NCBI GenBank assembly: GCA_014529385.2
Contig: CM043945.1
Coordinates: forward strand, 150,985,241-151,049,240
Origin: Adiantum capillus-veneris
Lineage: Eukaryota; Streptophyta; Polypodiopsida; Polypodiales; Pteridaceae
DNA: 64,000 nt
Direction of reading: 5' to 3'
Positions 47,012-58,369 of this stretch are shown here, in pieces. The notes beneath the pieces are model-generated. The model saw only the letters and a program-made list of their open reading frames with translations, was not told the DNA's origin and did not search any database. Made by a program: the position numbers and the translations under genes. The stretch's first letter is position 1. Each line of letters opens with the position of its first letter.

Positions 47012-48600
47012 ATGGCTGACAATAGTAAAGAGAGTGAAATTAATGTTGATAACTTTGATTTTGCTCATGAGCAAGCTACTAATGATGCTTCAATGCTTGT
47101 TAGCTATCTTGTTTCTAGGCTTCAACAAGCCATGGGCAATCCATCTCTCCAAAGCGAAGTGCAACGGCAACTCCGTGCTCACGGGATTCTCCAAGCTCAT
47201 CACCATGACGAGAGAACACCTAGGAAGCCTCCTTGTGAGACTACCAAAAGAGGTCTCTCTCCGATTCGGGAAGAAGAAGAGAATCCGTACGAAGGGCTCA
47301 AGAATTTACTTCTTGATGATGCATCTCCTTCCCAAAGGAGAACTCAAGAGCCTTCACTGAAGGAACGAGAAAGAAGTGAGTCTCCCGCCACCTCGATGGA
47401 GATGGCTCCACGAAGACGGCGGGCTAAACGCTCTCCATCACCACCAAAGCGGAGAAGACCATTGCACTCTTCTCCACGCCATAATTCAAAGAGGGATGAT
47501 AAAAAGCAAGAGAAGAAAAAGGCGATAAAGAGGACACCCTCTTCTCCATCTTCTTCATCCTCTTCCTCTTATGAAAGTGATGGTGAAGACAACGAAGATC
47601 AAGACAAGAAAAAGGCGAGAAAGAGGTCACCCTCTTCTCTACCTTCTTCAAATTCTTCACCTTCTGAAGAAAGTGATGGTGCAACCTTTGAACCATAAAA
47701 AACAAGAGGCCATAGGAAATCCTATGCCGCATGGAAGAGGTCATCCAAGCTAAAGAAATTCAAAGAGGGAGGGAAGAGCATCTCCTTCCTTACCTATGAT
47801 GGTACCTTTGGTGCTACGGACAAAGTCTTGGCGTTTATCCAACAATTTGATGCGGTGCTTGGAGATGAGGGCTTCACGGAGTCCTCTAAGATACGCCATG
47901 TAGCTATGCACTTTCAAAAGTCCGCCAGGCAATGGTGGTCTAGCCTACGAGCCAACGGTGAAGCTCCATGAACATGGAAAGCTTTAAGAGCTTCCATTAT
48001 GAAGTAGTTTTTGGCCACCGATGCCAAAGACAAAGTACTCACCGAATGGCGAAGCTTAAAGCTCTCTCCCAATGAATCCATCCACAAATATGTAGACAAG
48101 TTTTGGGACCTACAACTCAAAGCCACTGTCTTCAAAAAGTTGGATTTTGGAAAGCAAAAGCAACAATTTTGTGCGGGCTTAACCGAAGAAATGGCGGAGT
48201 ATGTCAACTCCCAAAGGCCACGTACCATATCGGCGGTAATACACCATACTATGTTGGCCTCACGAATCAATTTCCAAATGGGGGCTAAAAGAAATAATAA
48301 GCCCCCGGAAAACAAGGGTTCCAATGAGCCTAAGGGAAAGGACAATGTCCAAAAGTCTCCTAAGGGAAACTCCAACAAAGCTAAAGAGAAGGGAGTTTAC
48401 AAAGGTAAGAACAAACTCTCTCCTGAAGAGCTTGAGCGTTATCGCAAGGATAACCGGTGTTTCAAGTGCGGCGAACAAGGGCATGCGTACCGCGCTTGTC
48501 CCCAAAAGAACAACCGCCAAGACCCTCCTAGAGCTTCCTTGGTTGAAATCCAAGAGGAGGAGACTCACCAAACTCATCACAAAGGATCTCCTCTATGCCA
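47012..48600 (+). pseudogene. Chromovirus gag
   Basis: ATG 47012 (MADNSKESEINVDNFDF), then a Gln/Leu helix, a Ser/Arg/Lys-rich hinge (47400-47690: RRRRAKRSPSPPKRRRP, poly-Ser), the gag core (ISFLTYDGTFGATDKV, SARQWWSSLRANGEAP, LTEWRSLKLSPNESIHKYVD) and the zinc knuckle CFKCGEQGHAYRAC (48458-48499). Three in-frame stops lie at 47696-47698 (TAA), 47969-47971 (TGA) and 48005-48007 (TAG), with no indel. Each is explained by one C-to-T change in CAA, CGA or CAG. Confidence 0.9.
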
Positions 48601-50340
48601 TGCTTGGGGAAAGGTAAGAGAACATGATGCTTTTATTCTCTTTGACCCTAGTTCTACTCACAATTTTATATCTATAGAGTTGGCCACCAAGCTAGGCATA
48701 CAATTCTATGAGATGGGAGATGTCCTACCTGCAGACAGTGCCTTCAAGGGGCAAGAAGCTTCAGTCACTCCCTTAATCGGGAAATTGAGGCTTCATGTCC
48801 AAGGCTATGTGGACAAAGAGGACTTCTTTATCTCTCCTCTCAAGCATGAGGATGTAATCCTAGGGGCACCATGGTTTGACCGCCTGGCTGCCGATGTTAA
48901 ATTTCCTGAAAGGAGAATCTCCTTTAAGTTCAGGGAAAAAGACATGTATATAGATGCTAAGGAAATGGGTAACACTATCCCCATTGTACATACACCAGCT
49001 TTCAACAAGTCAATAAAGAGCTCTATTTCCGTGTACATGATTTTTGTTAAAGATTCTCAAAATGAACCTAATGCTTTAGCAAAAGAAAATAAAAGCAACC
49101 AAAAGAAATTAGAGTTATCCAATTTTCTCAAGGAGTTTCAAGATGTTTTTATTGACGGCTTCCCTTGTGAGCTACCTCCTAAACGAGGTAATGATGACCA
49201 TGCAATTGAACTTCTTCCAGGAAGTTCACCGCCTAACAAACCTCCTTATAGAGTTTCTCAAGCTCAACAAGAGGAGATTATGCGGCAAGTGCATGAGTTA
49301 GTCGAGAAGGGCATGGTTAGGCCTAGCTCATCTCCATTTTTCTCACCGGTGTTATTAGTGCAAAAGAAAGACGGCACATATCGTATGTGTGTCGACTATA
49401 GAGCACTAAATAGGATCACTATCAAGAATAGGTTTCCCGTTCCACGGGTGGAAGACCTATTTGATAAGCTACAAGGATCGACCTACTTCAGTAGGATTGA
49501 CCTAAAAAGTGGCTATCATCAGATAAGGATAGTTGATCAAGATATTGTAAAGACCGCATTTCGCACAACATTTGGTCTTTACGAATACATTGTCATGCCT
49601 TTTGGCTTGACCAATGCACCAACCACATTCAACCGCTTGATGGAGAAGCTGTTCAGGCCTCATCGAACCTTCACTGGAGTGTTCTTTGATGATATTATCA
49701 TCTACTCTAATTCATCAGATGAACACAAGCAACACCTCCAGGTAATATTTCAAGTTTTGAGAGAGAATAAACTTTATGTTAATCGAAAGAAAAGTGATTT
49801 TTTCTTGCAAGAGATTCAGTATTTAGGTCACATTATCTCTCAAGATGGCATCTAAATGGATCCATCAAAGTTAGAGGTAACAAAAGGATGGCCTAAACCA
49901 AGGAATCTTCATGAACTAAGAAGCTTTATAGGTATGTGTGCATACTATAGACGCTTCATAGAAAAGTTCTCACAAATTGCGGGACCATTACATGAACTAA
50001 CAAAGACAAGCGTTAGGTATACATGGTTTGCTAAAGAGAACAATGCTTTCGAAAAGCTAAAAGAAAAGCTTATCTCTCAACCTGTGCTTACACTACCGGA
50101 TCTCTCAAAACCATTTGAGGTCCAATGTGATGCTTGTGGTGGTTGCCTTGGAGCTGTTTTACTCCAAGAAGGGCACGCCATAGGCTATGAGAGTCGAAGA
50201 CTCGACCCTGTTGAGCAAGCTCTAGGCATATATGAAAAGGAACTCCTTGCAGTTCTACATGCCTTAGACTCATGGAAGCACTATTTATTGGGAACTCCTT
50301 TCATTCTGCGAGAACGGATCACCAAAGTCTTAAGTACTTC
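48601..50340 (+). pseudogene. Chromovirus protease, reverse transcriptase, start of RNase H
   Basis: Protease: FILFDPSSTHNFIS (Asp at 48644), where the usual D-[ST]-G reads D-P-S, then GKLRLHVQGYV and DVILGAPWF. RT: PGSSPPNKPPYRVSQAQQ, RMCVDYRALNRITIKNRFP, YFSRIDLKSGYHQIRI, MPFGLTNAPTTFNRLMEKL and the catalytic FFDDIIIYS (49683-49694). A TAA at 49853-49855 stands where the reading is GI-Q-MDPSKLE-like. Then RSFIGMCAYYRRFIEKF and RNase H: FEVQCDACGGCLGAVLLQ, YEKELLAVLHALDSWKHYL. A two-base insertion near 50310 shifts the frame. Confidence 0.92.
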
Positions 50341-51338
50341 ATGACGCAGACCAAGCTCTCCGACAAACAAATGAGGTGGGCAAATTTCCTTTCGCAATTT
50401 CATTTTCATATTGCTCACATTGCTGGCAAGCATAATCAAGTCGCTGATGCACTCTCAAGACGGCCGAGAGTGAATGCGGTTTCCATAGCAACTCACAATG
50501 ATCTATCTTCAATGATAGATGAGTACGCTATTGATCCCGATTTTAGAGATGTGATTTCAGCCCTTGCATTAGGGAAGAAAGAAGAACCATTTACTTTACA
50601 AGATGGTTATCTTCTCTATGGCAATAGACTATGCGTTACTAACTCACTACGTGAGAAAATAATGTATGAATCTCATGCTCCACCGTATGCGGGGCATAGA
50701 GGGATTTAGTCTACCTTAAAGGGAATTGAAACATATTTCTATTGGCCTACCATGAAAGTGAACATACAAGAGTATGTTTCTAAATGTGTGGTTTGCCAAA
50801 AGACAAAATTTGATACAGGGAAGCAACTTGGATTGCTTCAACCCTTGCCAATCCCTAATTCACCATGGGAGAGCATATCCATGGATTTTATCTTTGGATT
50901 GCCTAAGTCTATCCATGGGAATACGGGAATATGGACGATAGTAGACAGGTTCAGTAAACAAGCTCATTTTATACCTGTCAAAAAGACTATCAAAGCCCAT
51001 CAAATGGCAACCCTCTTCATTTCACAAATTTTCAAGTACCATGGCTTGCCAATGTCTATAGTGTCGGATAGAGATCCTAGAATGACCAATAATTTCTGGA
51101 AGGGTCTCTTTGAGAATTTAGGAACAAGGCTAAACTTCTCTTCGGCCTATCATCCACAAATGGATGGCCAAAGTGAAATAGCCAACCTAACAATTCTCGA
51201 TCTACTAAAAGCCTATGTAACGGAAGTAGATCAAAGATCCCAATGGGAGAAGTACTTACCCTTAGTGGAGTATGCTTACAATAACACTGTACATACTTCC
51301 ACTGGAAAAGCACCTTTTGAGGTAATTGAGGGAAGATA
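50300..51338 (+). pseudogene. Chromovirus RNase H end and integrase
   Basis: Continues TDHQSLKYFMTQTKLSDKQM and HIAGKHNQVADALSRRPRV. Integrase zinc domain: HAPPYAGHRGI, a TAG at 50707-50709, then YFYWPTMK and CVVCQKTKF (HHCC). Catalytic core: SMDFIFGLPKS (Asp at 50884), SDRDPRMTNNFWKGLF (Asp at 51067), YHPQMDGQSEIAN (Glu at 51175), giving a D-61-D-35-E spacing. All three acidic residues are intact. A TAA ends the frame at 51337-51339. Confidence 0.92.
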
Positions 51339-51339
51339 A

Positions 51340-51962
51340 AAAAGTCCCTTGCTACTGAAGGTACATGAGAAGATCTTCGCTGCAGATGAGTATAGCCGAG
51401 ACCTACAAGAATCTTTTCAAAAGATTAAGGATGCTATCTCTATCTCACAGCAAAGGCAAAAGGTTGCTGCTGACAAGCATAGAAGAGCCCAAGCCTTTAA
51501 AGAAAACGATTGGGTCTTGTTAAAGTTTCCCAAGGCTCGATTAAGGCACACGACGGGCAAGAATCCTACGGGCCACTAAAAGCACTATGCTAACTAGCAA
51601 AAAGGTACTATGGTCCCTTCTAGATTCTTAGGCCAATCAATGAGATGGCCTATCAACTCAAGTTGCCCAATCATTGGCTCATACACAATGCTTTCCATGT
51701 GAGCCTATTAAAGCCTTACAAAGGAGAGCCACCTCAAGAACCAACTATTGAAGACCCATCAGAGATCGAGGACCAAGAGGAGGTGCTGCAGCCCAAGTCC
51801 ATTCTCCGACATGAAGACAAGGTATTAAGAGGCGGTAAGACTATCCGACAATATCTTATTAAGTTTAAGAATTATCGTTTTGAAGATGCTAGATGGATGC
51901 AAGGCATACAATTAAAGGATAACCTAAACCTTGTCAATGCTTACAATGCTTCCCAAGAGTAA
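51340..51962 (+). pseudogene. Chromovirus integrase C-terminus with chromodomain
   Basis: LLKVHEKIFAADEYSRDLQE, QKVAADKHRRAQAFKENDW, a TAA at 51577-51579, a one-base deletion near 51590 and a TAG near 51631, then INEMAYQLKLP, HNAFHVSLLKPYKG. The last 50 residues (about 51799-51945) form a chromodomain: HEDKVLRGGKTIRQYLIKFK, NYRFEDARWM. In chromoviruses this module directs integration to marked chromatin. The natural stop is TAA at 51960-51962. Confidence 0.88.
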
Positions 51963-52306
51963 GCAAATGTACAAAATGTTAAAAATGAACAAAGTTTTTT
52001 TTGTCTTATAAGACTCTCTTTTTCTTTATTGTGCACAAAAATGAAGTAGTATGCATGCTTAGATCAAGTTTGCGGAGACGACGTCTCCCAAACACCAAGT
52101 AGAGCTTGTCACTCTACTATGGAAGACTGATAGGACTAATGTGCAGACATGCTTGCGGCAGCCTCAGGCTCTCAAGTGCCAAATGGACTAGTCATCCATT
52201 GTGGAATGATGTCGTAGGGTAACATAGGGATCCTCTACCCGCTAAGAAAAGGACTCATGAATATGCTTTATCTTCTCTACACCATAGTCGAGGACGACTA
52301 TGATTT

Positions 52307-52320
52307 CAAGAGAGAGGTAA
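52307..52320 (+). other. Polypurine tract of the chromovirus
   Basis: AAGAGAGAGGTAA immediately before the 3' LTR start TGTCATAATA. Confidence 0.85.
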
Positions 52321-53903
52321 TGTCATAATAATCAATATCTAATTCTCCTAAATGATTTTCTCATATTAAACTGATCATTTAATATGGGGAAGTGCCAGGG
52401 GAGAAAAAGCTAGAATATTGGTTAAGCTAGCAGACCAGCCACCGTAGGGATCCAAAGGAGGGAAAATAGGGATCCAAAGGGGGGGCCATCTTCAAAAGAG
52501 CCAAGTGCAACAATGGGCTAAAGGTTCAGCCCATTAAGACTTCTAAAATGCTAAGGTTCCAAAATTCAAAGGTTATGTCCAAAGGTCAAACCTAGGGGAA
52601 TTGGATGCTTTGTGTGTGTGAAATAAAGTCTTTGCATATCCCTACATGGGAGGGGGCGAGCCCTTCTTCTAGGGGATGAGAGAGAAAGTCACACACACAC
52701 ACACAGGCTTCCTTTACACAAAGGGAATTAGGGACACATGTCAGCTCCCTAGCCCAGATGCCCACAAGGTGTGCCCAATTCCTATTGGATGGCCTTGGAG
52801 GTGGACCAATGAGAATTAGGCTAGAGTAAATCTAGTTTAATTAATTTAAAAACACTTAATAAAAGAACCAATGAGAAATAAGTCTCCTAGAAGACTATTG
52901 GACAGTCTCCCAAGGGGTCCAATGAGCATTCAGGAGCCCAATGGCTTGCTTGATTCCTATTGGCCAGGAGTCAAAGGGGTCCAATGAGAGTTTAGTTTAA
53001 TTATTAAATTACCTAAAGCTCTCACAAAAGGGGAAAGGGGGACACATGTCAAGAGGCTATCACTTATGCTGCTTAATGGTCATTGGCTTGACTTGGGGAG
53101 AGCCAATAAGGCTGGAGCAAGAGCAAATAGCAAGGGGGCTCGCCCAAGAGAGAGAGAGAGGGGGCTGATTTTTGCAAGGCATTATCACACACACACACTC
53201 ACACAATCTCATGTGTGAAGAAAGAGAAGACTATCTCTTCCCAAGCTTTAATGGAGAGCTCATCACCTACTCCAAGCTTGTGAGATAGAAGCCTACATCG
53301 ACACACTCTTGTCTTGTGGATGCAAATCCAACCAAGAGCCAAGCTTTAAAGCATGCTCATCTTCTCTACCAAGCTAATTACTAAGCTAAATCTATGCTAA
53401 TATGAGTGATTATGTGAGGAGATGTACATCTTTCTCGTAAGATACTCCTTCTTCCTCTCAATCTACTCTCATACCGTGCTAGCTCTCACCATCTTCGAAG
53501 GTGTGTGAGGTCTTGGGTCTGAGAACGGGGATAATTAAAGTTGTGTTTACTAAGTGTTTTGCTTAGTGCATGAAGCTTTCATCTTCATTGCACTAGCTAG
53601 TCTTGAAGGAACACAAAGAATTGTATTGTACAATGTCTCTCTTGATGGGAGAAACCATAATACAAAACCTTTTGGAGGGGGGACCGGCTCCATGCAAATC
53701 CGGTCCTCAACTGTTGTCAATAGCTTAATTTTTCTCTCTTTTGAAAGTATTGTTGATGCTATCTAACTAGGTGTTATGATTTTTGTTGCTCTCTCCACCC
53801 AAGCACTCTTGTAATTCTCATTAGGAATCTATTCTAATGAAATGCCCACTATGTTCATGGTAATTTCCGCTACACATAAGTTTTTAGACCACTAAATGTT
53901 ACA
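52321..53903 (+). mobile_element. 3' LTR of the chromovirus, TSD CGGGC
   Basis: 1583 bp, TGTCATAATAATCAATATC to CACTAAATGTTACA, followed by CGGGC (53904-53908), which matches 45001-45005. Together these define the whole element as 45006-53903, inserted in plus orientation into the minus-strand Helentron. Confidence 0.97.
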
Positions 53904-53908
53904 CGGGC

Positions 53909-55300
53909 ACAAGATAGTAGCATCAAAAACACTAAGGGTGTTTGAGAGGTGCTTGAACACATTGATGTTATGAACAACACATGAGTAGTATCCAATTTCT
54001 TTCACTTCGTTCACCATGAGCTGATAGTCAAGCCGTTGTGTTGGAACAAAGAGAAGCTGCCATCAACATACAAACATGAGCAAAGATACATTTGTGTTGC
54101 ACAAAATCTTAGTCAACACTCACACTAGCTCAGTCGCTTGTTGAAGGTCTATCCGCCATAGTCAAACAAAAGCTAGGAGTACCATCGCTTCTAACAGTAT
54201 TCTCTATTTTGACAACAATGAAAGCAGCTGTTGAAACAAATTCAGCAGCACTTGCGCTTTGAGAGAGCAACTCTTTGATTTTCATATCAGGATAAAGCTG
54301 AAGACATCAGCCAAAAGGCTCAGCTTTGACAACCAAAGTCGTGGCATCTGCATACAAAGCCCACAAGCAAGTTCCACCGTCCTTGGCAAAGCCCTTTTTA
54401 TACATGCACCCTCAAGGCGAACAAAGTCATTCATAGCAAAGGCCTCAATAAACTCTGAAAGATAGATCTCAGTCACAACAAAGGTTACTGTATGGCGAGA
54501 TTCTTTGTCAAGAAGATCAGCGCGTAGATATCTACCATAGTTGGACTTGGGAATTTTGTAAGTGCCGTACTTACAAAGGACTTTTCCTTCTAGAGCAAAC
54601 CTAAAATTTGCAGTCTCAGACAATTAAAAAATTGCCAAATTTCTTAAAGCAAGGGTTATGGTCAATTGTGAGTTGAAAGATTCAGCAGTAAACCTAAAAT
54701 TTGCAGTCTCAGACAATTAAAAAATTTCCTTCTAGAGCAAACCTAAAATTTGCAGTCTCAGACAATTAAAAAATTGCCAAATTTCTCAAAGCAAGGGTTA
54801 TGGTCAATTGTGAGTTGAAAGATTCAACAATAAGCTCCTCTTTCCCTTATGAAGTGTTCTTAATCAAAGAAGATGAGAATGAGGAATTTGCCAAGCATCT
54901 AGAAGCTTTACCTAACAAAAAGCATTAGATAAGTAAGGGAATAAAGTCTAATCATATAAACAAGCTGTGAATTTTACCTCTAACAAAAATCAAAGCCTTT
55001 TTTATAGCTAAAGATGAAGCCTTGTTCAGTTTTCCTCTAGAGCTGAGTTTCTTGCCAAGCGGAGATTCGGATGATTGATTTTTGTTTCGAGCTAAGGTGA
55101 CACGACAGCAGCTGGATTGTTCTGACTACCAAGGTTTTTGTTAATCACTGTAGGTGATTCTAAGTCTGGTGGCACACCCAATGAAAAATCATCGAAGTTT
55201 ACATCTACATAAAATTGCTCATGTCAATGCTCTAAGTCATATGCTCATCACAACTCATAAAATGAAACAAATGCATATACTAACCATCCACAGGAATATC
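53909..55300 (-). pseudogene. Helentron 5' part with RPA-like OB-fold
   Basis: Minus strand. After an AG acceptor-like site near 54606, FALEGKVLCKYGTYKIPKSN, YGRYLRADLLDKESRHTVTF, VVTEIYLSEFIEAFAMND and FVRLEGACIK (about 54605-54390) form an OB-fold like replication protein A. After a frameshift it continues KKGFAKDGGTCLWALYADAT, TLVVKAEPFG. RPA-like proteins are carried by many plant Helitrons (family knowledge). Further upstream, MDIPVD (about 55300) with a GTTAGT donor and a DVNFDDFSLGVPPDLESPT stretch suggest a spliced first exon. Frames are broken and the exon model is tentative. Confidence 0.55.
54586..54870. repeat. 142-bp tandem duplication in the Helentron
   Basis: The segment starting CCTTCTAGAGCAAACC at 54586 recurs at 54728, both followed by AAAATTTGCAGTCTCAGACA and CAAGGGTTATGGTC. 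The first copy additionally contains an inner repeat of AAACCTAAAATTTGCAGTC. It adds a second copy of the acceptor side of the OB-fold exon. Confidence 0.85.
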
Positions 55301-57560
55301 CATTGAGGTAGGTGAAAGCAACCTTACTTAAACACAAAGCTTTCAACAGAGAAACTTAGAACTGGTAGAATAGCACAGTCGTTGTACATAAGAGTACTTG
55401 TTATATAGGAAAAGAAGGGAGAGAATAGATAAAGGTCGTATCTTTCTATGATGAGGAGAGTAAATGTCTCACGTTCAACATGGACAGCTTTAGTAGAGAG
55501 TAGTGATAATAAGAGCAAGTAGTATACGGTTATCAACAAAAAAAGCCAGAATTAACTTTACATTTCTTTTTCATGATTAGTATACAATTATCAAGAAAAG
55601 AAGAGGCAAAAATAACTTCACGTTTCTTTTTCATGATTACATATTTTTAAAAGCTTTTTTTAACTTGAAAATATTGAAAAATTGAAAACTCAAATTTTAA
55701 TTATGGTAATTTTTAAAAATATGAGAATGATGTTTTAAATTCAACACTGCTTTTTAAATTATAAGCAATTATTAAGCTATTATAAATGAATCAAAATAGT
55801 TTAATCACTTAATATCCTTTTTTTGAAAATCTAATTATTATTAAATAATTTTTTCTATCACACTAGTCTTAATCAAGGTAACAATCTATTAAAAAAGGGT
55901 GAAATTAACATACTATGCATTTTCAATTTTTTGAAATATTATCTACCAACATCTTTACACCATCATAATATTTCTAAAAAAACACAAATAAAGTCGAATG
56001 AAAAACATTCGAAAGCCGAAATTATTTTTGAATATTTTTCCATTATAACTATTTACGTGGCCCAAAGCTAGAAAGAGAAAAAAATTACATCGATGCGGTC
56101 TTTAAAACTACTCGCAAGGTTCCAAAGCGATACATTAGTTATTGCATTAACACAACAAAAATCATCAGATCTTACACATGAAGAATTTTCTTTGACTGCC
56201 AAGAAAAATTCAGACCTTTTTTAAACCATAAGCTCAAAGCAAATAACCAAATAATGCCATGAATCCATAATTGGCATGTGTTCATCATCACAACTTATCT
56301 TGTATACCAAATCCCATTCGTATCTAAAGCCTGCTCAGTCTTCTCTATTTCTATCTGAAACATCTCAAGATGTCCAAGCAACAAACGAGACATCTCGTGA
56401 AAAAAGAACAAGAATACAAGCTTGATTTGTTTAATTGCACTCGTAAAGCATAATAGAACTCCTAAGCACTTAAGATAAAACTTGAGAAGAATCTTAAATT
56501 TAAAGCGGACCCTATCCCACATCGGCAAGTATACACAAAAGCAACCATTATGCTGCTCATTCTCAGCTATGTAATACACCAGCACGAAATCTGCAATCTG
56601 GATGAAGTATAGGAGCTCTACTGAGTTTGCAACAGTCACTGTCATAGACACTTGACTCATCCCGAGCTACAACGACCACATCCCACCTGAGCCCGGCAAG
56701 TTCGAGAAGCAATGCCTGTCTACAAACTCCGAACATCCTGCAAATATCATTAAAATCAGTGCTAATTAGCCGCACGTCTGGTCCTAATAAACTGCAGATG
56801 ACATTTCGTATAACAAGAAACAACAAGCAGCATGACACAACTCCGACGCAACGGCATGACAAAAACAACAACCCTAAGAAAATGCCTCAATAGCCTAACT
56901 GTGAAGCCGGACCTCAGTACCCGTTCTGTCTCCCTCCCAGTTGCAGCCAACGTCTCTTGCAGCCTCTGTAGTTGCCGCACTGTCCGTCTCCTCTCACTCA
57001 TGCCATCAGCAGGTCAGCGCATCAGCAAATGCAGTCGTCATCACTCTATTTTGAGCTTTTCACAATGCAAAAGGTTTTGGTCGATGCAAAATTGTTTCGA
57101 ATTTTGTTGATGGATTTCTCTAGCGTTGACAGACACCATAATGGTACTCAAGATAACACAAATTCTGTTTACTCACGTACTTTATCAATGGATCATGACT
57201 ACGCTGCAAAATTTGTATCCTCATTTAACTGCTCTTGAGATCCACAAGAAGATTTGGACAAATTCTCACAATATTTCCCACATTGTGACTCACCTCAACA
57301 TCATGAGCTTCAGCTCATGATGTTATGCATTTGTATGAAAAACACTGAAAAAGACTCCATTTTCCTACATGAAATTTTTTCTTAATCTTCTTGTGAGAAT
57401 AAGGACACTCAAACAAAATAGTAATTCTCGTGTCGTTGCTCTCACTCAGTCGAATTGATTGCTTTTCTAAGACTGAGAGAATTCCAGCAATTGCAAACGC
57501 AAGTTGTAGAGATAGTGAACCACAAGTAACCCAACCTGCAGTGCATGCAACAAAAGGTTT
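55301..57560. other. AT-rich region, no gene recognised
   Basis: 55560-56100 is strongly AT-rich with no frame of interest. 56295-57001 holds weak minus-strand frames, one with a coiled-coil-like N-terminus (MSERRRTVRQLQRLQETLAA). I recognise no family. A perfect 13-bp hairpin lies at 57297-57324. This could be the 5' flank of the Helentron or host DNA. Confidence 0.35.
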
Positions 57561-57569
57561 TCCTCATGC

Positions 57570-57915
57570 ATGAAGAAGAACAAAGTTAGCAAGGTCATTC
57601 TTGATGACCCTATTTTAAAGAAAAGAGAAGCAAAGAGACTAAAGAGAGTGAAAGAGAAATGAAAGGAGGAGCAAAACAAGAGAAGCAAAGGCTTCAAGTG
57701 GAAGAGAAGAGAAGAAGGTTGGAACAGGAGGAAGAAGCTAGGGTAGAGGCTAAGAGAGCCCGGTAGGCTAATTTAAAAGCAAAAATAGAGGCAAAATGAG
57801 GAGTCGCACGAGTTGCCCAACAAGCTATAGCTGAGAGCTCCAATCCTATAAGGATCCCACAACATCTAAAGTACTGTGCTGAAAAGAAAAAAGCAAAGGC
57901 AAATTTTTTTTTATA
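57570..57915 (+). pseudogene. Coiled-coil gene fragment, unrecognised
   Basis: Plus strand, ATG 57570: MKKNKVSKVILDDPILKKRE, AKRLKRVKEK, then a stop and frame change, KQEKQRLQVEEKRRRLEQEE, a TAG, ANLKAKIEAK, a TGA, GVARVAQQAIAESSNP, IRIPQHLKYC. Strongly Lys/Arg/Glu-rich. The two internal stops would be CAG and CGA before a C-to-T change. It is opposite in direction to the Helentron. A captured or decayed gene exon is possible, but the family is unknown to me. Confidence 0.4.
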
Positions 57916-58065
57916 AGAATTATCCTCCTTAATGGGCCCAATAGCCACATCCACCACCGCCACGAGCCACTCAAAAGAAACAGAGATAAAGGACAAGAAC
58001 TTTAGCTCTTCAAGAGATAACAAAATACAAAAGACCTAGAGCTTATTATTTCAACAGCACACTTT

Positions 58066-58292
58066 TGTTGGAATTAGGGTTGCAGAGAAACGCACACAGC
58101 TTGGAGAAGACGAAGGAAGCTCAAGGCACACAATGGAGAGTGTGTTACTTAGTGTGCACTGGAAAGATAGATAGCCCTAGACTGATGGGCGTATATATAA
58201 TGCACGGGGGAAAAAACCTCCTAAAGAGGGAAAAAATGCCCTGGAGGTCCTAGTGTGTTCACACACATCACTACCACATATATATGGTAACA
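58066..58292 (-). mobile_element. 3' LTR of copia element D
   Basis: TGTTGGAATTAGGGTTGC to CATATATATGGTAACA on the plus strand, 227 bp. It is the reverse complement of the element C LTR (same CTCTGCAACCCTAATTCC and TGTATATACGCCCATCA blocks), so D is the same family on the minus strand. Confidence 0.9.
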
Positions 58293-58369
58293 AATCCCCC
58301 CTGGAGTGATGCGGTGAACGAGAACTGGCACATGAGTAAAGGGAAGTGCCATGCCCTGAGGACATGATC

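Noticed and set aside
47696-51640. Stop codons repaired by U-to-C RNA editing
   Set aside because: Such editing is known from organelles of some ferns, lycophytes and hornworts, not nuclear retrotransposons. Deamination decay is simpler.
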